From: Desulfomonile tiedjei
GTDB taxonomy: Bacteria; Desulfobacterota; Desulfomonilia; Desulfomonilales; Desulfomonilaceae
Reading direction: 5' to 3'
Assembly (NCBI GenBank): GCA_016218715.1
Contig: JACRDG010000120.1
Coordinates: 1 to 64,000 of the forward strand
Length of the DNA stretch: 64,000 nucleotides
Below the pieces are notes generated by a model. It was not told the DNA's origin and did not search any database. It saw only the letters and a list, made by a program, of their open reading frames with translations. A program made the position numbers and the translations under genes. Below are positions 53,952-62,134 of the stretch, piece by piece. How positions within the stretch are numbered: position 1 is the stretch's first letter; each line of letters starts with the position of its first letter.

Positions 53952-55631
53952 ATGAAGGTCTATGATGTGGTACCAGGCTTGGAATTCGACGCGGAGAGGG
54001 ACCTGGAGCAGTCGCCCGCATGGTTTCTCGACGCAACCCACTCGGTCCCCCCGTGGACACCCATGTTCGGGTGGTTCTGGATCAACTTCTGCCGCCATGG
54101 GATGCAGTATGGCGCGGAGAAACTCTCCTTACCCACCGTCAAAGGCTGGGACTGGCGCTTCCATAACGGTGGCGGCTATCTCACCCTGCTCCTGGTCAAA
54201 AGCGAAGAAGAAAAGCAGCGCCGTGAAGCCGGCTTTCGCAAAGCCATACTCCCGCTCATCCAGGATTATGACGGCATCTGGAACGGGTTCGTGAAAGAGA
54301 TCCTGGGCCGGTACGAAAGCCTCAAAGCACTGGACCCCGACCAGGCGACGAACATAGACTTGCTGGCGAACTTCGAAGACACGATCGCCACCTGCCGCCG
54401 CATGTGGGAAATCCACATGTACATGATGTACGGGACGTACACCGCGTACATCCTGTTCGAAAACATGTGCCGGGAACTGGTCGGCATCGACGACACTTCG
54501 CCGACGTTCCATGCACTCGTGTCCGGCTTTGACAACAAGGTCTTTCAGGTGGACCGTCGGATATGGGAGTTTTCGAAGCGAGCCAAGGAGGAAGGGCTCG
54601 CCCAAGTCATCCTTGAGACTGAAGCTCCTAATATTCGAGCAAAGCTGGAACAGACACCCAAAGGGCAGGCTTTCATGGCCGACTTCATGGCCTTTATGAA
54701 CGAGGACGGCTGGCGTATGCAGCGCATGTCCGAGATCAATCTCCCCACATGGGTGGAAGATCCTGCCCCGGCTCTCGGCATGGTCAAACATTTCCTTGCG
54801 AAAGGCGGAGGGTTCAACCTCGACGAGGAACGCAAGAAACTCGCTGACGCCCGCGTGGCCGCGGAAAAGGAAGTGTTGGCCAAAATCCCCACGGAACAGC
54901 GCGGGTGGTTCGAGCAGTTGATGCGCCTTGCCCAGAAGAGCGGTATTTTCAGCGAGGAGCACGATCATTACCTCGACCTGTACACCCACGCGATGATGCG
55001 ACGAAGCGTTCTGGGTCTTGGGAAGCGTTTTACCAACCTCGGATCTTTGGACGATCAGGAAGACGTCTTTTTCCTCATGCCGGACGAAGTTCGCCGCGCA
55101 GGGATCAATCCCGATCAATTCGATCTCCGCTACATCGTCACGCGCAGAAAAGCCGACTGGAAAGAATGGCAAAAGACTCCCAATCCGCCCGCCATTCTGA
55201 AAGAGGGGTTCGACCTGGACCAGGCCATGGGCGTGCTCGTCAAATCCAACGACCCCATTGCCTTGAAAGTGGTAGTGGGTTCCATGCCACAGGTCCGGCC
55301 GGAGTTGAAGGCCGATCTGTACGGAACGTGCGGCTCTCCGGGAGTGGCGGAAGGCCCCGCCCGGGTCGTTATGACCGAAGACGAACTCCACCTCGTCAAA
55401 GAAGGAGACATTCTGGTGGCTGTCAGCACCTCGCCGAGCTGGACGCCGGTATTCTCCGTCATCAAAGGAGTGGTGGTGGACCGGGGCGCGAGTCTCTCCC
55501 ATGCGGCCATCGTGGGTCGCGAATACGGCATCCCGGTCGTAATGAACGTCTTCGAAGGGACCGCCAAGATCAAAACAGGCCAGAGAATAAAAGTCGACGC
55601 CAACTTGGGCACCGTTTACATCCTTGATTAG
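53952..55631 (+). CDS. Phenylphosphate-synthase alpha-like / PEP-utilizer swivel subunit
   Basis: A 559-residue protein whose last about 100 residues are a PEP-utilizing enzyme mobile (phosphohistidine) domain: GCGSPGVAEGPARVV, DILVAVSTSPSWTPVF and DRGASLSHAAIVGREYGIPVVM, with His517 as the expected phosphorylated residue. The first about 440 residues are a helical domain (WEIHMYMMYGTYTAYILFENMCRELVG) like the substrate-binding domain of rifampin phosphotransferase and the alpha subunit of phenylphosphate synthase. The ATP-grasp partner is the next gene but one interval away at 55922. Start ATG 53952 follows GGGAGGAGG. It should carry phosphate from ATP to an organic hydroxyl. Confidence 0.85.
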   Translation: MKVYDVVPGLEFDAERDLEQSPAWFLDATHSVPPWTPMFGWFWINFCRHGMQYGAEKLSLPTVKGWDWRFHNGGGYLTLLLVKSEEEKQRREAGFRKAILPLIQDYDGIWNGFVKEILGRYESLKALDPDQATNIDLLANFEDTIATCRRMWEIHMYMMYGTYTAYILFENMCRELVGIDDTSPTFHALVSGFDNKVFQVDRRIWEFSKRAKEEGLAQVILETEAPNIRAKLEQTPKGQAFMADFMAFMNEDGWRMQRMSEINLPTWVEDPAPALGMVKHFLAKGGGFNLDEERKKLADARVAAEKEVLAKIPTEQRGWFEQLMRLAQKSGIFSEEHDHYLDLYTHAMMRRSVLGLGKRFTNLGSLDDQEDVFFLMPDEVRRAGINPDQFDLRYIVTRRKADWKEWQKTPNPPAILKEGFDLDQAMGVLVKSNDPIALKVVVGSMPQVRPELKADLYGTCGSPGVAEGPARVVMTEDELHLVKEGDILVAVSTSPSWTPVFSVIKGVVVDRGASLSHAAIVGREYGIPVVMNVFEGTAKIKTGQRIKVDANLGTVYILD

Positions 55632-55921
55632 GGAGCTGTTGCGGAACGCAATGCTTTTCTGAAACGTGCTACCGTGCGGGTCGATGTGCAGGATACGGGT
55701 TAAGGGCAACCAGCCCGACCGCTTAGTCTGTCAGGCATTCTAGAAGCCGTTGTATGTCGTGACGGCCCTGCCAATAGTATCCCCGTAGCACGGTCAAGGA
55801 TCATGTTGGGGTTTCCCGACAGGCTCCTCGTAATCGGTCTCAGCGGAATCGGCATGCTGCAGGGTTCGGATTCCGTGTCCGTTCCTTGCCGCATGCTGTC
55901 CGGAAGGAAAGGCTGGCCGTG
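55632..55921. other. Interval between the two dikinase subunit genes
   Basis: 290 bases without a supported gene. It is unusually long for the interior of this cluster and may contain an internal promoter or processing site; no clear hexamers were recognised. Confidence 0.3.
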
Positions 55922-56947
55922 ATGTCGAAGAAATGGATCTTCTGGTTCGAAGAGCTGTGCACCGCGGACAACGATCTGGTCGGGAAGAAATGCGCTAATC
56001 TGGGGGAAATGACCAAGCTGGGGATGAGGGTTCCCCCGGGATTTGCCATCTCCGTGGACGGGTACGAGCGATTTATGGAGGAGAGCGGCGCGGGAAGAGA
56101 AATCAGGAAATACGCTCTCGGCAATAAACATCTGTTGCATGATGTGGCCAAGCAGGTGGAAGTCGGTCGAGTGATTCGCGGGCTCATCGAAACCAAAGAG
56201 ATGCCCGGCGAAATGAGACGGGAGCTGGAGGAACAGTACGCTGAACTGTGCAGGCGCACGGGGATGGAGAATCTCGCGGTCGCCGTCCGGTCCAGCGGCT
56301 CGGTCAGTATGCCCGGCCAAATGGAGACGTACCTGAACGTTCGAGGCCCGCAAGACCTGATGGATAAAGTGATCCGAGTGTGGGGGAGCGCTTTCACCAC
56401 GCGAGCGATCGCGTTCCGGCTCGAAAAAGGAATGGAGATGGACAAGGCCCCTATTGGCGTTGCGGTACTCAAGATGGTCAATGCGAAGTGCGCGGGCGTT
56501 GTCTTGACCGTAATGCCCACAACGGGGGATACTTCCCGCATGGTGATCGAAGGAAACTGGGGCCTGGGCGAAAGCGTCGTGAGCGGCGAGATCACCCCGG
56601 ACCAATTCATCGTGGACAAGGCCCTCGGGGATTTCCAGTGCGTGATCGGTGAAAAGAACAAGATGGTCTGCTTCCACTCCACAGGAACTCATACCAAGGA
56701 GGTGCCTCGGGAATTGAGGTGCCAGCCGTGCCTCGACGAGACGGAATTGCGAGAAATCGCCCGGGTGGCCAAGCAGGTCGAAGATCATTTCCAGGTGCCA
56801 CAGGACATGGAATGGGTCGTCGATAGCGATCTTCCGTTTCCGGAGAATCTCTTCTGGGTGCAGGCGCGGCCAGCCAAGTACACCCAACAGAAGAAGGACG
56901 ATGCCGAGTACCTGGCGGAACTGATGACCCGCATCTTCAAAATGTAG
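55922..56947 (+). CDS. Phenylphosphate-synthase beta-like / PPDK N-terminal ATP-grasp subunit
   Basis: A 341-residue ATP-grasp protein corresponding to the nucleotide-binding half of PEP synthase and PPDK. Motifs are NDLVGKKCANLGEMTKLGMRVPPGFAISVDGY, AVAVRSSGSVSMPGQMETYLNV (residues about 120-140), IEGNWGLGESVVSGEITPDQFIVDK and DMEWVVDSDLPFPENLFWVQARP. It lacks the His and PEP-binding domains, so it can only make phosphohistidine on a separate subunit, namely the gene upstream. ATG 55922 is used; the frame is open to 55886. Confidence 0.9.
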   Translation: MSKKWIFWFEELCTADNDLVGKKCANLGEMTKLGMRVPPGFAISVDGYERFMEESGAGREIRKYALGNKHLLHDVAKQVEVGRVIRGLIETKEMPGEMRRELEEQYAELCRRTGMENLAVAVRSSGSVSMPGQMETYLNVRGPQDLMDKVIRVWGSAFTTRAIAFRLEKGMEMDKAPIGVAVLKMVNAKCAGVVLTVMPTTGDTSRMVIEGNWGLGESVVSGEITPDQFIVDKALGDFQCVIGEKNKMVCFHSTGTHTKEVPRELRCQPCLDETELREIARVAKQVEDHFQVPQDMEWVVDSDLPFPENLFWVQARPAKYTQQKKDDAEYLAELMTRIFKM

Positions 56948-57037
56948 AACGCGGGGTAATACGAATTTGGTTTCAAAGGGATAGTCGCTAGTATTCTTTG
57001 GAACGCGACTTGGTATGACCCCTCCGAGGAGGCAACC

Positions 57038-57697
57038 ATGGCAATCCTATTCACCCAGTACTGGGATGTCCTGCCCGGCAAGTTCGACGAATACTCCGCG
57101 TTTATTACCAACGAGTATATTCCCGAGGTAACGAAAGTGGGGCTCAAGCTCCTGGGTGGCTACTACGTGGCGGTCGGTGAAGGACCGCGTATCATTGCGG
57201 TGGCCACCGTCGACGAACAAGATTACCTGAGGAAGATCCTGTCCACTGAAGAATACCGCACCATTACCGGGAAGCTGCTTCGGATCGTGCACAAGTATGC
57301 CTGCAAGCTGTGGGTCTCCAGCGGCAGGGTGATCGAAGAGCCATACGGCATTCAGACCGGTGCGTGGAAATTCAATCAGTATTATAATGTCCTCCCCGGC
57401 GCGGAAGAGGAACACTATCGTTTCGTGAAAGATGAGTGCATACCCGGCATGAAAGAGCTGCGGGTGCCGATTACCGGAGCATGGCGTCTGCTTATCGGGT
57501 CCGGAGCACAGATCCTGGCCGAGTGCTCCGCACGCGACCTGGTGGATATCGCCAAATGCATTGACTCGGCTGAGTTCAGACGAATGGTGCGAAGGCTGAA
57601 GAAACATTTTGCCACCGATTACAGCAGTCGAATCCTGGCTCCCACAGGTCGAATCGAAATCCCTTCATTGTTGAGCGAGATGATGAAACGGTTCTAA
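57038..57697 (+). CDS. Duplicated dimeric alpha/beta-barrel (NIPSNAP/ABM-like) protein
   Basis: A 219-residue protein made of two similar halves of about 105 residues. Half 1 has QYWDVLPGKFDEYSAFITNEYIPEVTKVGLKLLGGYYVAVGEGPRIIAV; half 2 has QYYNVLPGAEEEHYRFVKDECIPGMKELRVPITGAWRLLIGSGAQILAE. That pattern matches the ferredoxin-like dimeric alpha/beta-barrel fold, here fused as a pseudodimer. Such proteins bind small hydrophobic molecules or act as monooxygenases without cofactors. GGAGG precedes the ATG. The last about 30 residues are outside the repeat. Confidence 0.75.
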   Translation: MAILFTQYWDVLPGKFDEYSAFITNEYIPEVTKVGLKLLGGYYVAVGEGPRIIAVATVDEQDYLRKILSTEEYRTITGKLLRIVHKYACKLWVSSGRVIEEPYGIQTGAWKFNQYYNVLPGAEEEHYRFVKDECIPGMKELRVPITGAWRLLIGSGAQILAECSARDLVDIAKCIDSAEFRRMVRRLKKHFATDYSSRILAPTGRIEIPSLLSEMMKRF

Positions 57698-57826
57698 GCG
57701 CCATCCAGGCATCCGAGAACACCCGGGTGGGAAATGACGAGAGGTCATCCCGCAATCGAGTCAAACTTCGGGAAATGACTATTAATACCAATGTGCGATT
57801 CAATAAGTAATATTGCTGAAAGGCGC

Positions 57827-57889
57827 TCCTGGGAGGTCTCCGGAGCGCAGTCAGGCTGTGCCGTTCGTAGCGGAGGAGACCTCCCAGGA
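57827..57889. repeat. 15-bp perfect inverted repeat within the cluster
   Basis: TCCTGGGAGGTCTCC (57827-57841) and GGAGACCTCCCAGGA (57875-57889) enclose 33 bases. As RNA it would be a very stable hairpin. It lies in the 272-base gap between two dimeric-barrel genes; a second small hairpin (ATGAC-GAGAG-GTCAT) is at 57734-57748. It may attenuate, process or stabilise the operon transcript, or be a palindromic repeat. Confidence 0.75.
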
Positions 57890-57969
57890 AAAGCCCAGAG
57901 CAGAGTCCGCGGATGTTACAAATTGAACTGCACACTGGTATAACACCTCCACGGGAAAGGAGTACCGTT

Positions 57970-58290
57970 ATGTACGTGCGTATGACGTTCTTCAAGGTGA
58001 AAGACGGACGGATGGATGATTTGCGAGACATGTACAACAGCGCGGTGATTCCAGCACACAAGAGCCACAAAGGACTGCGCTTCGTGCATCTGTTGGAAGG
58101 GCTCGAGGACAGAAGCGAGGGAATCTCCGTCACCGCGTGGGACACCAAAGCAGATGTCGATGCCTACGAAAAGAGCGGCGATTACGAAACGCTTGTCGGC
58201 AAATTTCAGGAAATGTACGCGGGAATACCGCACCTCAAATCTTACGAGGTAACCGCAAGTTCCGAACCGATCCTTCTGAGGATATTCTGA
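57970..58290 (+). CDS. Antibiotic-biosynthesis-monooxygenase (ABM)-like protein
   Basis: A 106-residue single dimeric alpha/beta-barrel domain: MYVRMTFFKVKDGRMDDLRDMYNSAVIPAHKSHKGLRFVHLL, then AWDTKADVDAYEKSGDYETLVGKF. The Trp-Asp and the SGDYE region are typical of ABM proteins. AAAGGAG precedes the ATG 57970. It is 11 bases before the HD protein. Its role is unknown; with the duplicated neighbour it may bind the pathway's ligand. Confidence 0.88.
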   Translation: MYVRMTFFKVKDGRMDDLRDMYNSAVIPAHKSHKGLRFVHLLEGLEDRSEGISVTAWDTKADVDAYEKSGDYETLVGKFQEMYAGIPHLKSYEVTASSEPILLRIF

Positions 58291-58300
58291 GGCAGCCTCG

Positions 58301-58897
58301 ATGGAACCTACATACCTGCGCATCTTCGAGCGTGCAAAGGCGTTTCTCGACACGCGAGACAACGAACTCCACACCAGGATTGCCTCGGCGTTTGCCGAGA
58401 GACTCCTCGATGCCGAGGGAGGGGATGCACGGGTGGTGCTCCCCGCGATTCTCCTCCACGATGTCGGATGGAAGAGCGTCCCCGAAGATCTGCAGCTCAA
58501 GGCATTCGGTCCGGGCCACAACGATATGACGATCAACCGAATCCACGAGGTGGAAGGAGCCAAAATTGCCCGACGCCTCCTCGAAGAGGTGGGGTACGAC
58601 CCGAAACTGATCGATGAAATCGTGGAGATTATCCTGGAGCATGACTCCAGGACGAAAGCCCTTTCCCTGAACGACGCGATCGTCAAAGATTCTGACAAGC
58701 TCTGGCGATTCTCCGCGGAGGCGCTCCAGGTCGATCCCAAGCGGTTCAGGATCGATCCCGGCGTCCACACGCGCTGGCTGAAGCTGCAGATAGACGGATG
58801 GTTCATCACTGAGACCGGAAAACGCCTGGCCCGACAGGAACAAAGGCAGAGGGCAGTCCAGTTCGGAGTCGCGGACCCCGATGAGGAAGACGTTTGA
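58301..58897 (+). CDS. HD-domain phosphohydrolase-like protein
   Basis: A 198-residue HD-superfamily protein. Ordered metal-ligand motifs are the N-terminal helix HTRIASAFAERLL, LLHDVGW (HD), HEVEGAKIA, EIILEHDSR and IVKDSDKLWRF. The set fits hydrolysis of a phosphate ester. Its placement after a phosphotransferase suggests a house-cleaning phosphatase, but it may be a different hydrolase. It is 10 bases from the following AOR gene. Confidence 0.85.
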   Translation: MEPTYLRIFERAKAFLDTRDNELHTRIASAFAERLLDAEGGDARVVLPAILLHDVGWKSVPEDLQLKAFGPGHNDMTINRIHEVEGAKIARRLLEEVGYDPKLIDEIVEIILEHDSRTKALSLNDAIVKDSDKLWRFSAEALQVDPKRFRIDPGVHTRWLKLQIDGWFITETGKRLARQEQRQRAVQFGVADPDEEDV

Positions 58898-58907
58898 GGA
58901 GGCATGA

Positions 58908-60743
58908 ATGTCCGCATACACCGGATATCTCCTGCGGGTGAACCTTTCATCCGGGTCGACGAACAGAGAGCCGATCCCGGTTGAAGTGCAGCGGCGGTTT
59001 GTCGGCGGCCGAGGCTTCGGGATCAGGTATCTGTTCGGAGAGACGGACGGAGGGATCGATCCGCTCGGTGAACGGAACAAACTGCTCTTCATGCCCGGTG
59101 TTTTGGCCGGAACCAAAGCGCTCGGCTTCGGCCGATGGATCGTGATGACCCGGAGCCCACTCACCGGAGGTCTGGCTCGGGCGTGCGGAGGCGGCAACTT
59201 TGCCGCGTTCATGAAGTTCGCTGGATGCGACCTCGTCATCATAGAGGGTAAGGCCGAACGCCCCTCGTATCTCTTCCTGCACGAAGGCGGCACCGAGATC
59301 AGGAGCGCGGCGGATCTCTGGGGACTCGACACGGAGATGACGCAAAAGGCGCTGCAGGAAAAGCATGGCCAGCGTACCCAGACCGCCTGCATCGGACCAG
59401 CCGGGGAACGGCTCGTACGATTCGCGACCATTACCCACGGCACGCGGACCGCTTCGCGGTGCGGTGTCGGCACGGTGATGGGTGCAAAGAACCTCAAGGC
59501 CATCTCGATATCGGCAAGACCCAAGCTCCTGGAACCTGTCGACAAAGAAGGGTTCGACGGGCTGCAAAAGGAGCACAGCACTATTCTCCGGGACCACAAA
59601 CGACGGGTGAAGATGCACACCTTCGGCACGACCTTCCTCGCACACATGATGCGAGACGCGGGGATCCTGCCGTTCAAGAACTTCCAGACCGGGAACATCG
59701 AAGCCATCGAGAATCTCTTCACCGACGCGTACGCGGAAATGCGGAAAGGAACCCACGGCTGCTACAACTGCATGACCCGATGCGGCCAGGTGCACGAGGT
59801 GAAGGAAGGCCCCTACACGGGAGCATGGAGCGAAGGGCCGGAATACGAGACCATATGGGCCTTCGGGCCTCAGGTTGCAAACACCGATGTCGGTGCGACG
59901 GTCCGTGCCGACAGGTTGTGCGATCTCCTGGGGATTGACACCATCAGCACCGGGAGTGCTATCGGCTTTGCCATGGAGCTGTTCCAGCGAGGCATCATCA
60001 CGACTCAAGATACCGATGGTATCGAACTCAACTGGGGCGATCATCGGGTCATGCTGGATCTTATCCACAAGATCGCCTACCGGGATGGGTTCGGCAAACT
60101 GCTCGGGGAAGGGACCAAGAGGGCGGCCGAACACATCGGCAAAGGAGCTGAAAGGTATGCGATGCATTGCAAGGGAATGGAACTGCCGGCATACGAACCC
60201 CGTGCGGCAAAGGGTCACGGACTGAGCATGGCGACGTCGAACATAGGCGGCAGTCACATGTACGGGTACGCGAGGCAGGAAATATCCGGAAAGAAAGACC
60301 CCCGACCCGTTGACCGGTTCGCTGACGAAGGGAAAGGCGATATCGCCGCGTACAATCAGATCGACAAGGGGCTGGAAGAAGTCGGCATCCTGTGCAATTT
60401 CGCGGATTCGGGACTCACGTACGAGCTGTTGGGCGGCCTTTACGCCACCGCCACCGGGTTCGACGAACTGCGAGAAGTCCCGGCCCTGCGACGTCTCGGC
60501 GAGAGAATCGTGTGCCTGGAGCGGTGTTACAACGTGAGGGAGGGTTTCACCCGGAAGGATGACACCTTGCCCGAACGAATGCTGACCGAACCCCTCCCCG
60601 ATGCAGGGCCGGCCACCGACCAGGTGGTGAGAAACCTCGACGCGCTGTTGGACGAGTACTACGATTATCTCGGCTATTCTCGGGATGGGGTCCCGACTCC
60701 TGAGAAGCTGAAGGAACTGGGTCTGGACGACATCTCGCTTTGA
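58908..60743 (+). CDS. Aldehyde:ferredoxin oxidoreductase family tungstoenzyme
   Basis: A 611-residue AOR-family protein with bis-pterin tungsten chemistry. The N-terminal pterin domain has RRFVGGRGFGIRYLF and GRWIVMTRSPLTGGLARACGGGNFAA; GPAGERLVRFA and ASRCGVGTVMGAKNLKAI follow; the 4Fe-4S ligands are Cys285, Cys288, Cys292 (CYNCMTRC) and Cys496 (GILCNF). Most members oxidise aldehydes to acids with ferredoxin; others act on aromatic rings or are uncharacterised. The presence of this low-potential enzyme in the operon shows the pathway is anaerobic. The stop overlaps the next frame's upstream extension only. Confidence 0.94.
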   Translation: MSAYTGYLLRVNLSSGSTNREPIPVEVQRRFVGGRGFGIRYLFGETDGGIDPLGERNKLLFMPGVLAGTKALGFGRWIVMTRSPLTGGLARACGGGNFAAFMKFAGCDLVIIEGKAERPSYLFLHEGGTEIRSAADLWGLDTEMTQKALQEKHGQRTQTACIGPAGERLVRFATITHGTRTASRCGVGTVMGAKNLKAISISARPKLLEPVDKEGFDGLQKEHSTILRDHKRRVKMHTFGTTFLAHMMRDAGILPFKNFQTGNIEAIENLFTDAYAEMRKGTHGCYNCMTRCGQVHEVKEGPYTGAWSEGPEYETIWAFGPQVANTDVGATVRADRLCDLLGIDTISTGSAIGFAMELFQRGIITTQDTDGIELNWGDHRVMLDLIHKIAYRDGFGKLLGEGTKRAAEHIGKGAERYAMHCKGMELPAYEPRAAKGHGLSMATSNIGGSHMYGYARQEISGKKDPRPVDRFADEGKGDIAAYNQIDKGLEEVGILCNFADSGLTYELLGGLYATATGFDELREVPALRRLGERIVCLERCYNVREGFTRKDDTLPERMLTEPLPDAGPATDQVVRNLDALLDEYYDYLGYSRDGVPTPEKLKELGLDDISL

Positions 60744-60826
60744 CCGACCAAAGCACGCTCCCCCGCCGCGACAAGGCAAACCGAGCGAACCCCGATGGGT
60801 ATTTTGTCCGTCCCAACGAGGTCACC

Positions 60827-62065
60827 ATGAGCCCCACGATAGCTGTTGTCGGGACCCTGGATACCAAGGGAAGAGAATTCGTTTACCTCAAGAGCCTCAT
60901 CGAAGCCAATGGATGCGAAACCCTGGTGATGGACGTCGGGGTGTTTCCGCAGTCCGAGCTGACCCCGGACATTTCGAGAGAGGACGTCGCCGCTGCCGGC
61001 GGCATGCCGATCGCGGATCTGCTCGCGGCGAAGGACCGATGCCTCGCGGTCAGGATCATGATGGAAGGGGGTGCCCGACTCCTCAGGGATCTCTACGATC
61101 AGGGGCTTTTCTCGGGGATAGTCTCAATGGGGGGCGGCACCGGGACCAACATCGTCTCGGGGATCATGCGTGCCATGCCCGTGGGCGTGCCGAAGCTTAT
61201 CGTCTCCACCGTCGCCGCCAGGGATATGAGTCAGGTCATCGGCAGCAAGGACATTACCCTGATGCACGCAGTGGCCGACCTCCAGGGGCTGAACTTCATG
61301 ACCCGCAAGATTATCGGGGACGCAGCCGCGGCCATCGTGGGCATGGTACATGCAGCCAACAAGATCGTGCCCCAGGGGCGCGTCATCGGGCTGACTTCCT
61401 ATGGACCCTTGAATCAATGCGCGTTCCTGGCTGCGGACATGTTAGCGGACTACGGGTACGAGGTGGTTCCTTTCCACGCAGTGGGCCCGGGGAGCATGTC
61501 CATGGAGGATCTCATCGATCAGGGCGTGATTCATGGAGTCCTGGATCTGTCCCTTCACGAATTTGCGGACCAGATCCATGGCGGGTACTGCGCGAACATC
61601 GGGCCTAACCGGCTCGAGACCGCGAGCAGAAAGGGGATCCCCCACGTGATCCTTCCCGGCGGCCTGGACATGATTGCCTTTGAGTGCACGTCCATCGACG
61701 GTATGCCCGAGAAATTGCGCAACCGGCGCTTTCTCTCCCACGATTTCAGGTCGTTCGTTCGGAGCACCGCGGAGGATCTCGTGCTGCTCGCCTCGCTCAT
61801 CGCAGAAAAACTCAACCGGGCCGCTTCCCCTCCAACCGTGGTGCTCCCGCTCCAGGGGTGGTCCAAGGCCGACGCACCCGGCGCGCCCTTCTTCGATCTC
61901 GAGCTGGACAAAGTTTTCATCAAGGAGCTGAAAGCCCGGCTGTCGACTCGAATCAAGGTGATCGAGGTGGACGCAAATATCAACGACCCGCTCTGCGCCC
62001 GAACCGCCGTCGAAGAACTTCACGCGCTGATGCTGGCCAATTCCAGGTCGCAATCCAAGGAATAA
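60827..62065 (+). CDS. UPF0261 (Tm-1-like ATP-binding) family protein
   Basis: A 412-residue protein. ATG 60827 (MSPTIAVVGTLDTKG) follows ACGAGGT; the frame is open upstream to 60740, overlapping the AOR gene. Signature segments are VSMGGGTGTNIVSGIMRAMPVGVPKLIVSTVAARD and ANIGPNRLETASRKGIPHVILPGGLDMIAF, with GRVIGLTSYGPLNQC. UPF0261 proteins resemble the N-terminal domain of plant Tm-1, and ATP binding is reported for that protein. The reaction is not established. It is the last gene of the same-strand cluster. Confidence 0.88.
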   Translation: MSPTIAVVGTLDTKGREFVYLKSLIEANGCETLVMDVGVFPQSELTPDISREDVAAAGGMPIADLLAAKDRCLAVRIMMEGGARLLRDLYDQGLFSGIVSMGGGTGTNIVSGIMRAMPVGVPKLIVSTVAARDMSQVIGSKDITLMHAVADLQGLNFMTRKIIGDAAAAIVGMVHAANKIVPQGRVIGLTSYGPLNQCAFLAADMLADYGYEVVPFHAVGPGSMSMEDLIDQGVIHGVLDLSLHEFADQIHGGYCANIGPNRLETASRKGIPHVILPGGLDMIAFECTSIDGMPEKLRNRRFLSHDFRSFVRSTAEDLVLLASLIAEKLNRAASPPTVVLPLQGWSKADAPGAPFFDLELDKVFIKELKARLSTRIKVIEVDANINDPLCARTAVEELHALMLANSRSQSKE

Positions 62066-62120
62066 TTCGAGGGGAATTTCAAAAAGGTTCTCCCCAGATT
62101 GCTTCTTTGAATGCGGCTTG
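62063..62120. repeat. Dispersed repeat D, copy 2
   Basis: TAATTCGAGGGGAATTTC, AAAAAGGTTCTCCCCAGATT, GCTTCTTTGAATGCGGCTTG. It starts at the stop of the UPF0261 gene and matches the element at 35595-35650. Arms GGGGAA/TTCTCCCC allow a hairpin. Confidence 0.65.
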
Positions 62121-62134
62121 ATATCAGGTCGGCG

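Noticed and set aside
58947-60779. Minus-strand frame opposite the AOR gene
   Set aside because: It mirrors the AOR gene exactly; all AOR motifs and Cys ligands are on the plus strand.
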